Assembly: GCA_002366835.1 (NCBI GenBank)
Contig: DFBZ01000047.1
Span: forward strand, 10,887-66,847
Length of the DNA stretch: 55,961 bases
Source: Gammaproteobacteria bacterium UBA3067
Lineage (GTDB): Bacteria; Pseudomonadota; Gammaproteobacteria; Pseudomonadales; UBA3067
Reading direction: 5' to 3'
The notes under the pieces are model-generated. The model saw nothing but the letters and a program-made list of their open reading frames with translations, ran no database searches and was not told the DNA's origin. Shown in pieces: positions 34,893 through 44,154 of the stretch (position 1 is the stretch's first letter; the number at the start of each line of letters is the position of its first letter). The position numbers and the translations under genes are program-made.

Positions 34893-37073
34893 ATGCCCTC
34901 TGATGACCAGAAATTCCAGGACTTGCTTTCTAAGGTTGAGCACCTTCTTAGCGATTCTGAATTCCCTCCTTCGTGGCCTGAGGTCGCTCAACTTGGAGAG
35001 CTTAGTGAGCCACTTATTCTTGAGCACATATTCCATCTTGCTGCATCAAGCCGAGACCAAGAGCCCCCCTTCGATGCGCTAGAGTATTTATTACACTGCA
35101 CACTACTGGAGCTTATGATCCAGATTCGTCATGGTCAGAATGCTCCCCAAAAAGCATGGGATAAATTGCAGTCCATTCTGGTCACGGCACTAAACTCAGA
35201 GCAAGGTAACGATGAATTATTCACATTAATCCTTGATCACATCAGCACCCATAACCTGCCTCTGGACCCAGAGACCCTCAACGCTACGATACTCTGGCAG
35301 CAGAATAAATTCGAACCCACCCTTGAAGAGGCCAGCCTTACCCAGGAAGAGATCAATAATGAGCTCATCAACCACCTTCAACAGCTCCACATCTCTTCAG
35401 AATTTGAGTTCTACCAATTATTTGCTGATCGCCTCACCTTCTTCGCCGATGAAGCCATTGAAGGCTTTGTATTTGATTTGCTAGGCGCAAGCCAAGCGAT
35501 ATTACGAGAGGGTGCACTGCTATTTCTTTTACACAAAAGAAAAGCTGTCAGGTCTGCCATCATTGAAGCACTACAGGATGCCTTCTTTCAGAAAAAAATT
35601 TCACCCAAAGGTCTACGTCGATTAATCACATCGCGTAACTGGCTTCCCGCCGATGAAAAAGTTCAAATTGATAAAGTCATCAAAACAATTCGAAAATCTG
35701 GCCTTCCCTGCGAGTCAGCCAGTGTCCCCGAAACCATTAAACTGGTAAAAGTTTACGCCTCAACCACGGATGGCGTGGGTGCTGCATCCGTCATCAGTAT
35801 TTTTAAAGTGGGGCGGAAATTTGCATTGGTGGGTGCAATTCTTAAAGAGCATTTCGGTGTACTCGACACCTGGGTCTCCCCCCTTACCACTAGGAAGGAG
35901 TGCGAAAACCAGGTCAGGCATATGAAATCAGAAATCTACTGCCTTGAAACGGATGAAAACTGGGTGCGGTGCATACTGCCCCACTTTCTCGCCCTCAATG
36001 TTCAAAGTGAAGAACCTCTCACCGCAGAGACCTTATTGTGGACAGAGTGGCTGGGCTTAAATATCTGGCAACCTCAGCCCCTCGACCTACTGAGCCTGCT
36101 AAATCAATGGCATGAAGAGTTCCCCCAACTATTCTCCCGCAACTCTCATGAAAAAGCGCTTAACCGCAGCGCAAAGTGGCTTGAAAAGGCTGATTACGCC
36201 CAAGGATGGTTTGAACAGGATGATGAGCTGGAAGAAAGGGTCGACGCATTTTTTTCCCACAGCATTCCAGAAGGTTCTCTATCTACTGTCCATTATTTGC
36301 TATCTCCCCACTCCAACAAGTGGCGCGATCGTTTTATCTTACTTGCGCTCTGGGCAAAACATAATTGCAACAAGAGAGGCCCTCAGTGGCAGGATTTTGC
36401 CATTGTATCTGAGGCAATAGCCTCGGCAAAAAACCTCCACGACATCCCGATAATGCGCTCTATCGCCTACAACACGCTTGATTACTACAGTGCCATGTCA
36501 CACCAGCAAAAAGAGCCCGATAGCTCACCGCACCTGCATGCCGTACCGATGCCAGGGCATCAGGAGCCCAAAGAAGGCCACGCAGATACAGAAGATGAAG
36601 AACTCTTTTTCCAGGTACACGGCTTTTTAAGCAGTATATGCTGCGACCCTAAAGCAAGCGATCCGAATCACTGGCTTCCGTACCTAGTAGAAAGTTTAAT
36701 CATGGATTTCGATGCTGAGGACCACTCTGGAATCTTAGACAGTTTTGCGAATGACATCATGACGCAATATGAAAGTATTGCCATCGATCTAGAAATGTCG
36801 ACCTTTGACCTGCCCAACGACAACACCCTATCCATGCTCCAATACTCTTACTGGAGTGATGGTTTTATGCACGGAGTTGACTGTACTGGCGGAAGAAAAA
36901 AATGGGATAAAAGATGGATAAAAAAGGAGTTTGAATCCTTGCGTGCAGGCTTATCACTGATAGAAGCCGCATCCAAGCAAGACCCTAATGCAAGCGCTCT
37001 ACTTACAGAAACCCCAGAGTTTGCAAGCCACCTGATTAGCGGCTTTTATGAAAGTCTCAAAAAAAACCGCTAG
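34893..37073 (+). CDS. Large uncharacterised protein with UPF0149-like C-terminus
   Basis: I do not recognise this 726-residue protein as a whole. No signal peptide or membrane segment is seen. The N-terminal ~250 residues are acidic, leucine-rich and helical, of HEAT-like character (ILREGALLFLLHKRKAVRSAIIEAL). A central portion (about 280-420) has mixed strands (VKVYASTTDGVGAASVIS, KFALVGAILKEHFGVLDTW). Residues about 565-700 resemble the UPF0149/YecA family: VHGFLSSICCDP, NHWLPYL, then YWSDGFMHGVD. AGGA lies about nine bases before the ATG. The gene is flanked by the SH3b gene and a TonB receptor, with 39 bp to the latter, and no functional link is evident. Composition resembles its neighbours. 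Confidence 0.75.
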   Translation: MPSDDQKFQDLLSKVEHLLSDSEFPPSWPEVAQLGELSEPLILEHIFHLAASSRDQEPPFDALEYLLHCTLLELMIQIRHGQNAPQKAWDKLQSILVTALNSEQGNDELFTLILDHISTHNLPLDPETLNATILWQQNKFEPTLEEASLTQEEINNELINHLQQLHISSEFEFYQLFADRLTFFADEAIEGFVFDLLGASQAILREGALLFLLHKRKAVRSAIIEALQDAFFQKKISPKGLRRLITSRNWLPADEKVQIDKVIKTIRKSGLPCESASVPETIKLVKVYASTTDGVGAASVISIFKVGRKFALVGAILKEHFGVLDTWVSPLTTRKECENQVRHMKSEIYCLETDENWVRCILPHFLALNVQSEEPLTAETLLWTEWLGLNIWQPQPLDLLSLLNQWHEEFPQLFSRNSHEKALNRSAKWLEKADYAQGWFEQDDELEERVDAFFSHSIPEGSLSTVHYLLSPHSNKWRDRFILLALWAKHNCNKRGPQWQDFAIVSEAIASAKNLHDIPIMRSIAYNTLDYYSAMSHQQKEPDSSPHLHAVPMPGHQEPKEGHADTEDEELFFQVHGFLSSICCDPKASDPNHWLPYLVESLIMDFDAEDHSGILDSFANDIMTQYESIAIDLEMSTFDLPNDNTLSMLQYSYWSDGFMHGVDCTGGRKKWDKRWIKKEFESLRAGLSLIEAASKQDPNASALLTETPEFASHLISGFYESLKKNR

Positions 37074-37112
37074 CACTGCCCTTTTCCAATAAACTTTCGG
37101 GAGACCCCCCAA

Positions 37113-39194
37113 GTGAAGCAAGCCCCCTACCATTCATCCTTAATACGAATGATAACAGCGACCTTATTCGGACTATTTTTATCCACAAATGTGCTCTCTG
37201 AAACCGACGAGCTAACACTTTCACCCATCGTTATCACCTCACCAAAAAGTGTTCAGCCACTTTGGTCAAACAGCGGTAATTACAGCGCTGTTTCAACAGA
37301 GCAAATCGATAACACTGGCCATAGCCACATCAATGAAATTCTATTTCAGGTTCCTGGCGTTTGGATAAGCAAAGGTTCAGGACAAGAACACTTAACAGCC
37401 ATCCGCTCTGCTTCTATCACCGGCCCTGGTGCCTGCGGTGCATTTCTTTATCTACAAGACAATATACCGATACGACCCGCCGGTTTCTGCAACATTAATA
37501 ACCTATTTGAGGTCAATAGCGAACAGGCTGGTGAAATTGAAGTGATACGGGGCCCGTCTAGTTCTGTATTTGGCGGCAATGCACTAAATGGCCTCATTAA
37601 TATCACCACCCGAAAACCTGCTGGGCAAGACCAGACTCAACTTTCTCTTGAAGGTGGCCCCTATGACCTTTATCGACTTAAACTCAGCAACTCTTTACGG
37701 GAAAAAGATAGCGCAGTGCGGCTGGATTTTAATACAGCCAGCAGCAATGGTTACCGCGACAATACCGGCTATGGCCAGCAAAAATTTAATTTGCGGCTCG
37801 ATAGCTATGGTGACGTATGGAGCAACAGCACGGTCATTAGCGGTTCGCTTTTAAATCAAGAAACGGGCGCTTATGTTGAAGGCCCTAGAGCCTACTCAGA
37901 CCCAGACTTAAAGCGTAGCAACCCCAACCCGGAGGCCTATCGCGACGCATGGTCATCTCGCATCTCTTCACAGTTCGCAAGAAGTACAGACAGCTCTGAA
38001 CTCGTCATCACCCCTTATTGGCGTCGTTCCCAAATGAACTTCCTTATGCACTTTTTACCTGGCACGCCAACTGAAAAAAATGAACAAAATAGTGCGGGTC
38101 TCCAAGGCAGTATTGCTTGGAAAGTTGCCGAACACAGATTTACAGGCGGCATTCGTGTTGAGGGAGCAGACATCGACCTGCTACAGGAACAATCTGCCCT
38201 AGAAGTATTTGGGAAATTACCGCAAGGCAAGCAATACGACTTTAATGTTGGCACCCGACACCTGGCAAGCCACATCAGTGCGGACTGGTTGCTGAGCGAC
38301 AGGCTACATCTACTCAATAGCCTAAGGCTTGAATATCTACACTATGACTACGACAACAAAATGTTAAGCGGCAATACCCGTGACGACGGCAGTCTTTGTT
38401 TGTCTGCTGATGGCTGCCGTTATACGCGCCCCGAAGACCGTAGCGATGAATTTACGGATGGTGCGTTACGACTCGGCCTGAGCTATGACATTAATTCACG
38501 CCAGCAGATATTCACCTCTTTCGGCAGCGGCTTTCGGCCACCACAGGCCACAGACCTTTATCGCCTCCAGGCGGGGCAAGAAAGTGCAGATATTGATTCA
38601 GAACAAATGAATAGTATCGAGATCGGCCTTAATAGCCATGGAATAAGATATAGCTCCCAGCTAACAAGCTATGTTCAAAAAAAGGAAAATGTTATCTATC
38701 GCAACTCTGACCGACTGGTTTTTAGTGATGGTGCAACACAGTCTGAGGGCTTAGAGCTTGCTTTCAACTACGAATTAAACAACGAACAACAGCTCGCTTT
38801 TTCTGGCACCTATGCGCGTCATCGTTACGAAAACACCTGGGGGGACGAAGTTACAGCAGGCGATGATATGGACACGGCACCACGCCGTCTCGCACAACTT
38901 CGCTGGTTATACCATCCCGAAAATATGCTTGATGGTAAATCATCATGGACGATAGAAATCAATCATACCGGCCGATATTACACAGATACTACTAATGCAC
39001 ATACTTACCCAGGCCATACGGTATTAAACGCTTATGCTAACTACGACCTGTCTGCATCGATTAAGATAGCCTCTCGCATCACCAACCTCAGCAATAAAAC
39101 TTACGCCGAGCGCGCAGATTTCGCTTGGGGAGACGAGCGATATTTTCCAGGCACACCCCGCGCGATGTTTGTGAGCGTTGAGTGGCTGCTGTAA
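37113..39194 (+). CDS. TonB-dependent outer-membrane receptor
   Basis: A 693-residue outer-membrane receptor. After a signal peptide (cleaved near VLSE, about residue 30) comes a TonB-box-like ELTLSPIVITSP, a plug domain (about 50-165) ending IEVIRGPSSSVFGGNALNGLINI, and a 22-strand-type barrel. The plug carries a Cys pair (GACGAF...GFCN), and a loop near 425-440 another (SLCL...GCRY), probably disulfides. The ligand is unknown; siderophores, cobalamin or other large nutrients are candidates. The start is a GTG with GGGAG nine bases upstream. No TonB/ExbBD or ABC transporter genes are nearby. It converges with the acyl-CoA ligase. Confidence 0.9.
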   Translation: MKQAPYHSSLIRMITATLFGLFLSTNVLSETDELTLSPIVITSPKSVQPLWSNSGNYSAVSTEQIDNTGHSHINEILFQVPGVWISKGSGQEHLTAIRSASITGPGACGAFLYLQDNIPIRPAGFCNINNLFEVNSEQAGEIEVIRGPSSSVFGGNALNGLINITTRKPAGQDQTQLSLEGGPYDLYRLKLSNSLREKDSAVRLDFNTASSNGYRDNTGYGQQKFNLRLDSYGDVWSNSTVISGSLLNQETGAYVEGPRAYSDPDLKRSNPNPEAYRDAWSSRISSQFARSTDSSELVITPYWRRSQMNFLMHFLPGTPTEKNEQNSAGLQGSIAWKVAEHRFTGGIRVEGADIDLLQEQSALEVFGKLPQGKQYDFNVGTRHLASHISADWLLSDRLHLLNSLRLEYLHYDYDNKMLSGNTRDDGSLCLSADGCRYTRPEDRSDEFTDGALRLGLSYDINSRQQIFTSFGSGFRPPQATDLYRLQAGQESADIDSEQMNSIEIGLNSHGIRYSSQLTSYVQKKENVIYRNSDRLVFSDGATQSEGLELAFNYELNNEQQLAFSGTYARHRYENTWGDEVTAGDDMDTAPRRLAQLRWLYHPENMLDGKSSWTIEINHTGRYYTDTTNAHTYPGHTVLNAYANYDLSASIKIASRITNLSNKTYAERADFAWGDERYFPGTPRAMFVSVEWLL

Positions 39195-39258
39195 CTATCT
39201 GAAAAAATCCACCAAATGCCGGACGCCTTTAAAAAGGCGCTCGGTAAAGATCCCCCAA

Positions 39259-41031
39259 TTACTCAGTAAGCTCTGAGCTTATTTTCTCTTCAGTTATATT
39301 GGCCTCGCTAATCGGAGATGGAGCACCATAAAGCTCTCGTACCCTATTGCGCTGCACTTTTCCTACGGCTGATATGGGAAGTTCATCCACAAACATAACG
39401 GTTCTTGGTTTTTTATAGCCCGCCATTTTGCCGCGACACCAATCAATAATTTCCTGCTCCGTAGCAGTATCACCATCATTCAAATGAATCACCGCGCGTA
39501 CACTATTACCCCATGTTTCATCTGGCACACCGATAACACAGATATCTTGAATTTTTTCATGCTCCGCGAGAATTTCTTCCACCTCTCCGGGGAAGATTTT
39601 CTCTCCACCTGTCGAAATACATTCATTTTTACGTTCTGCGACCCTAATATCACCTTCGTCGTCGATCCAGCCTAAATCGCCACTGTAGAACCAACCATTT
39701 TTTATCACTTCAGATGTTTTATCTTCTTCTTTGTAATAACCCTTCATAATCGTGGGACTACGATAAATAATCTCACCGACTCCTCCCTCTGGCACATCTC
39801 GCCCAAACTCATCAACGATGCGTGTTTCTACCATGGGGCTACCCACGGATCGATCCTTCAAGGAATCAGCACTGGTATCAATCTTAAAGGAGGTAGTCGG
39901 TGCCATTTCTGTCTGGCCAAACCCATCAGCAATGATCACACTTGGAAGCGTGGCAAATATTTTCCGTTTAAGGGCAGCAGGACAAACACCACCACCGGTG
40001 GCCGCGATACGTACAGAGCTAAGATCGTAGCTAGCGATGTCCTTAAACTTCAACAGCTTTTTCCAACCGGTAGGCACATTCCCTAATAGCGCGGGTTTTT
40101 CCCGCTCTACCAAGGCGCATACTTCTTCGGGATCAAAATGCACATTCACAGGTAAAACCAGAGTCATATTTCCGGTAATGGGGGCCAATATAGCATTCTG
40201 ATACGCCGCATCATGAAACATGGGAAATGAAGGCATCATCTGTTTTATTTGCTTCTTTTTAGTCAAACGAAGCGCCACTGGAGAACCGATCACCTTTTTC
40301 GCAGCTTTAATCATTCCATTTTGCAACGTAGAGCGACTGAGAACCCACTTCACAGCACTGCTCTCGAGACTCGAAAACACAAAGTTGGGCAGGCCAATTC
40401 TTTTACGCACACCTTCCGGTATGGAAATATTGTGTAAACGAGGAACCATGCCTTCTATCATGGTATGCAGCAAACTCATATGGTTCTTATAAGTCAGCAT
40501 CACACCCTTCGGTGTGCCAGTTGTACCTCCTGTATAACAAATAACACAAGTCTCTTCCTCTGAGACGTCCACCTTCGGCTCAACGGGAGGAAGAGAGGCA
40601 ATCAGTGTTTCATAATCAAGCATACCTTTTTGCTCCGCCCCCTTAACGACGAAGGTTTTAATCCCCGTCATTTCTGGCAAAGCCGCAAGAACTGCTTCCG
40701 ACCACATTTCTTCATAGATAAACGCTACGGCCTCTGAATGTTGAGCTTGATATACAACCTCCCGCGGTACAAAACGATAGTTCATGGGCACAGCCACGGC
40801 ACCGAGCTTTTGAATGGCATAGTTTGTTTCAAAAAATTCGGGGCAATTATGAAACATCAAAATGACGTTATCACCCTTTTTGATACCCTGCGCAGAGAGT
40901 CCAGCAGCCAAACGGTTAACCCGTTCATTTAGCTGGAACCATGTAATTCGCTGCTCTCCATATATAAGAAACTCACCATCCGGATTGTATTTGGCGCACT
41001 TGGCCAGCGCATCGCCCATAAAATTTGGCAT
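39259..41031 (-). CDS. AMP-forming acyl-CoA ligase (fatty/carboxylic acid)
   Basis: An ANL-superfamily adenylating enzyme of 590 residues. Motifs: P-loop CYTGGTTGTPKGV (about 167-180), FGQTEMAPTT (A5), YSGDLGWID (A7), RKNECISTGGEKIFPGEVEE (A8), and the C-terminal catalytic lysine in ISAVGKVQRNRVRE. It would activate a carboxylic acid to its acyl-CoA. Chain length or aromatic preference cannot be read. I chose the ATG at 41031, with GGGAGAG about eight bases upstream, over an in-frame start at 41067. It is divergent from a porin gene, so coupling of uptake and activation is conceivable. Confidence 0.88.
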   Translation of the reverse strand: MPNFMGDALAKCAKYNPDGEFLIYGEQRITWFQLNERVNRLAAGLSAQGIKKGDNVILMFHNCPEFFETNYAIQKLGAVAVPMNYRFVPREVVYQAQHSEAVAFIYEEMWSEAVLAALPEMTGIKTFVVKGAEQKGMLDYETLIASLPPVEPKVDVSEEETCVICYTGGTTGTPKGVMLTYKNHMSLLHTMIEGMVPRLHNISIPEGVRKRIGLPNFVFSSLESSAVKWVLSRSTLQNGMIKAAKKVIGSPVALRLTKKKQIKQMMPSFPMFHDAAYQNAILAPITGNMTLVLPVNVHFDPEEVCALVEREKPALLGNVPTGWKKLLKFKDIASYDLSSVRIAATGGGVCPAALKRKIFATLPSVIIADGFGQTEMAPTTSFKIDTSADSLKDRSVGSPMVETRIVDEFGRDVPEGGVGEIIYRSPTIMKGYYKEEDKTSEVIKNGWFYSGDLGWIDDEGDIRVAERKNECISTGGEKIFPGEVEEILAEHEKIQDICVIGVPDETWGNSVRAVIHLNDGDTATEQEIIDWCRGKMAGYKKPRTVMFVDELPISAVGKVQRNRVRELYGAPSPISEANITEEKISSELTE

Positions 41032-41474
41032 TAATCTTCTCTCCCTGTATTTAAGATCCGTTCTCACTGACTCACGACACAGTAAATAATGCAGCCATTA
41101 TCGCGAAGTAAAAAAACCTAGCGAAGTCGACTTTATCAATAGCGTACAAAAACCAAACCCTCAGCGCTCTGTTAATTAGCGTCATTTATCTCTGACGGGG
41201 CACGTTTTAAGGGGCGGGCTCCCTGCTTTGCCCAAAATCAATCAGAGCAGCTCTGGCAGGTTGTTAAAAAGCTATTGCGCTTGCGAACAAAAAAATAAAT
41301 CAGGAAAAAACGGCGACTATCAGCATACCCCAATAGAAATAGTCACATAGATTTGCCGTTATATGGATAATGAACTACATTCCCACTATGTTTTTCGTGC
41401 GAGAAAAGTTTTCGTTTCAGATTTATTTCAAGCTTCAGTGATTGACCATTAGAAAAATACTCAAGGGAATCCAA
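41032..41474. other. 443-bp divergent region between ligase and porin
   Basis: No gene is recognised. The region should hold the promoters of the leftward ligase and the rightward porin. A GATAAT near 41364 is a possible -10 box for the porin but lacks a credible -35. A GGGG/CCC-rich patch near 41195-41225 might pair. Nothing firmer can be said. Confidence 0.35.
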
Positions 41475-42572
41475 ATGAAAAAACTTGTGCTGTCAACTAT
41501 TCCACTGCTCTTGGCGAACTCAGCAATGGCAAGTATAAATCTTGATGACGCAGGGAAGGTCAAGGCGTATGGCGACTTCCGCTTAAGAATGGAAATTGAG
41601 GATAAAAGCGCATCAGGAAGTGATGACGAGGAAAGAGAACGTGCGCGCATAAGAGCAAGGCTCGGTTTAAAGTTTAAACCTAATAATGAATGGGGAGCCA
41701 ATATTCGCTTAGCAACCAATTCGGATAACAGTACCTCCACAAACCAAGATCTAAGTACCGATTCATCGGAAAAAAATGCAGAATTTGGGCTCGATAGGGC
41801 TCTCATTCAATACACGCCAAAAAAGGCTCCTGGTTTAGCCGTAACGGCCGGCAAAATGAGCATGCCACATGAAAACAACTCCTCACAGTTCTGGGATTCG
41901 GACCAAGCCATCGATGGGCTTTCTGCCGCTTATGTTTTTCGAGACGAAACAAAAGGTGCCACCAAACTCACCTTTACCCATGGCATCCTGAACGAGGGAG
42001 GTTTCGCGAATGATGATGACCTTTTTCATGGACAGGTATCGTATATTGCTCCAGATATCAAAGGTGTTAAATTAAGGGGTTCAGTTTCAGCTACCCATCT
42101 TAATATAGATGACACATACCAAGCGGCTGAGGTACTTGGCATATCTGGTCGCGCAGATTATGGTGATGGCAGAGTGGCTTTTGATCTTTATAATACAGAC
42201 AGCGATGATAGCCACTTGGGACTGGTTTTACAGGGTCGCTACAAAATCAATAAAGAAGTGGCAGTAAGAGCGTATTATTACTACATTGAGGCATTCTCTA
42301 TGCCTGCAGATGGCCGCTACAGCCAGAATGACTTCCCTAGCCCAGGCAGCTATGGTGTAACCAACTTTAAAGGAGTGCGCCTGCAGCTCGACTACAAGCT
42401 GGCAAAGAACACCAAAGTAGACTTGCGTCTCTATTCTATGGAGCAAATCAAGTCAACCGGTGCCCTTTCTGCAGAACTGGACTCAGTAACCTGGGGAGAA
42501 AGCTTTACCGACGCAATTTCCGCAAATGAAGATAAAGTACGCCTGCAAGCAAACTTGTCTGTAAAGTTCTAA
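41475..42572 (+). CDS. Putative outer-membrane porin
   Basis: A 365-residue exported beta-barrel. The signal peptide MKKLVLSTIPLLLANSAMA precedes alternating strands and an aromatic C-terminus (LQANLSVKF) that fits BAM recognition. KAYGDFRLRMEIE and FGLDRALIQYTPKKAPGLAVTAGKM resemble the 'putative porin' family (Porin_5-like), whose members have general or unknown selectivity. GGGAAT lies about seven bases before the ATG at 41475; an upstream in-frame start at 41442 would disrupt the signal peptide. It is divergent from an acyl-CoA ligase. Confidence 0.8.
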   Translation: MKKLVLSTIPLLLANSAMASINLDDAGKVKAYGDFRLRMEIEDKSASGSDDEERERARIRARLGLKFKPNNEWGANIRLATNSDNSTSTNQDLSTDSSEKNAEFGLDRALIQYTPKKAPGLAVTAGKMSMPHENNSSQFWDSDQAIDGLSAAYVFRDETKGATKLTFTHGILNEGGFANDDDLFHGQVSYIAPDIKGVKLRGSVSATHLNIDDTYQAAEVLGISGRADYGDGRVAFDLYNTDSDDSHLGLVLQGRYKINKEVAVRAYYYYIEAFSMPADGRYSQNDFPSPGSYGVTNFKGVRLQLDYKLAKNTKVDLRLYSMEQIKSTGALSAELDSVTWGESFTDAISANEDKVRLQANLSVKF

Positions 42573-42607
42573 GCAAGGTGCAATTTTAATTTCCCGCCAA
42601 AGCATCC

Positions 42608-42644
42608 AGGCACTTTCCCTTCAAGTAGTTGAGGGAAAGTGCCT
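42608..42644. repeat. Hairpin downstream of the porin gene
   Basis: AGGCACTTTCCCT at 42608-42620 is exactly repeated in inverse at 42632-42644, with an 11-nt spacer that can pair further (CAA/TTG). It lies 36 bp after the porin stop. No T-run directly follows on either strand, so it may be a 3'-end stabilising hairpin or a weak terminator. Confidence 0.5.
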
Positions 42645-42834
42645 AGATCGGTTTTCGGCTCACGGAGCCTTCCCTGAACCAATAAAACCTTACGCTTTAA
42701 CTACGAACTCCCCCCCTTCACACAAAGTAAACACCTGACAACTCTTGCGTCTATAAGTACCCAACCCCCACCAGAATGCTATGATAAACAGGTCACAGCC
42801 GCTCAAATTTCTATCGTAATCAGAATCCCACCCT

Positions 42835-44055
42835 ATGAATAAATTCAACGAACTAATGCTTTATCTCGGTATTAGCACCGAACCCTTTTTACACCTTATT
42901 CCCGGCGCCGCAGTCATACTCAGCGCATTATTCACCCATATCGTACTCAAACAGATAATTTTGAAAGTGATCCAAAAGGTTGTTCTTACCGGAGGGCTAG
43001 ACTGGGCCAAACCTATTATTTCCAGGAGGATACTGAATCATTTTCTATTTATTATTCCAGCCTTGGTTTTATATGCCTACTCTCAACATTTTGGCACCCT
43101 GGCTCCACTGGTTTCGAAAATTGCCGCCATTTATATCATCGTATCCCTATTAAAGGGAATTACCGAGATACTGGACTGGCTAGTTGATCACTTTCAATCG
43201 AAACACGAATTTAAGCATATTCCCATAAAAGGTTATGTACAGGTCGCTACGATTATTTTTTATCTGGTTTCCCTGATACTTATAGTTTCTACCATCACCT
43301 CCACCAACCCGAAAGGATTACTGACCGGCCTTGGGGCACTCAGTGCCGTGCTCCTATTAATATTTAAAGACAGTATACTGGGGTTTATTGCCAGCATACA
43401 GATCAGCTCGAATGACCTTTGTCGACGTGGTGACTGGATTGAGTTCCCACGCTACGGCTCAGATGGAGAAGTGTTAGAGGTATCTCTATACACCGTCAAA
43501 GTTCGAAATTGGGATAAAACCATCAGTAACATTCCCACCATCGCCTTTGTAACAGACTCATTTAAAAACTGGCGGGGCATGGAGGAATCAGGCGGTAGAA
43601 GAATTAAACGTTCTATTTTTATTGATATTGGCACAATCAAATTCTGCGATGATACATTGATAAAAAAATTTATGGGCTCTTCCATCATCGCCGATTACAT
43701 GAAAAGCAAGCTGGAAGAAATTAATAATACCCGGCCAAATGGCACTGAAGAGAGCATTCCACTCCGCGAGCTCACCAACGTTGGGACATTCCGCGCCTAT
43801 ATTGAGTATTACCTCAGACGGCATCCAAAAATCCACCAATCCATGACACTGCTGGTTCGCCAACAGGCCGCAACAGAAAGGGGCCTACCTATAGAAATTT
43901 ATGTTTTTTGCAATGACACCGACTGGAAAAACTACGAGGGAATACAAGCCGATATTTTTGATCATATTTTTGCAGTGACAAAAGAGTTTGAACTGTCTAT
44001 TTTCCAGAGCCCCAGCAACCAAGACATTAAAGGTTTGTCTAGCCGAGAAATTTAG
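42835..44055 (+). CDS. MscS-family mechanosensitive channel (YbdG-like)
   Basis: A 406-residue inner-membrane protein with about five membrane segments before the MscS pore helix GLGALSAVLLLIFKDSILGFIASIQI and the beta domain CRRGDWIEFPRYGSDGEVLEVSLYTVKVRNWDKT. The long cytoplasmic domain with RGLPIEIYVFCNDTDWKNYE matches the YbdG/MscM group. It would release solutes upon osmotic downshock. The ribosome site is weak. It stands alone, 100 bp before an MFS gene on the same strand. Confidence 0.9.
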   Translation: MNKFNELMLYLGISTEPFLHLIPGAAVILSALFTHIVLKQIILKVIQKVVLTGGLDWAKPIISRRILNHFLFIIPALVLYAYSQHFGTLAPLVSKIAAIYIIVSLLKGITEILDWLVDHFQSKHEFKHIPIKGYVQVATIIFYLVSLILIVSTITSTNPKGLLTGLGALSAVLLLIFKDSILGFIASIQISSNDLCRRGDWIEFPRYGSDGEVLEVSLYTVKVRNWDKTISNIPTIAFVTDSFKNWRGMEESGGRRIKRSIFIDIGTIKFCDDTLIKKFMGSSIIADYMKSKLEEINNTRPNGTEESIPLRELTNVGTFRAYIEYYLRRHPKIHQSMTLLVRQQAATERGLPIEIYVFCNDTDWKNYEGIQADIFDHIFAVTKEFELSIFQSPSNQDIKGLSSREI

Positions 44056-44154
44056 TCTCAAAAGAAAGACATCTATCATCAATGACCTTTGTTTTAGGCT
44101 TTTTGCTTATGCTTTATAGAGGCCGACCCTAACAATATAAAGATCAAACAGGCT

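Noticed and set aside
39224..39239. CGCCTTTAAAAAGGCG between the TonB receptor and the ligase
   Set aside because: The stem is short and lacks T-runs on both sides; it could be a weak bidirectional terminator but cannot be claimed.
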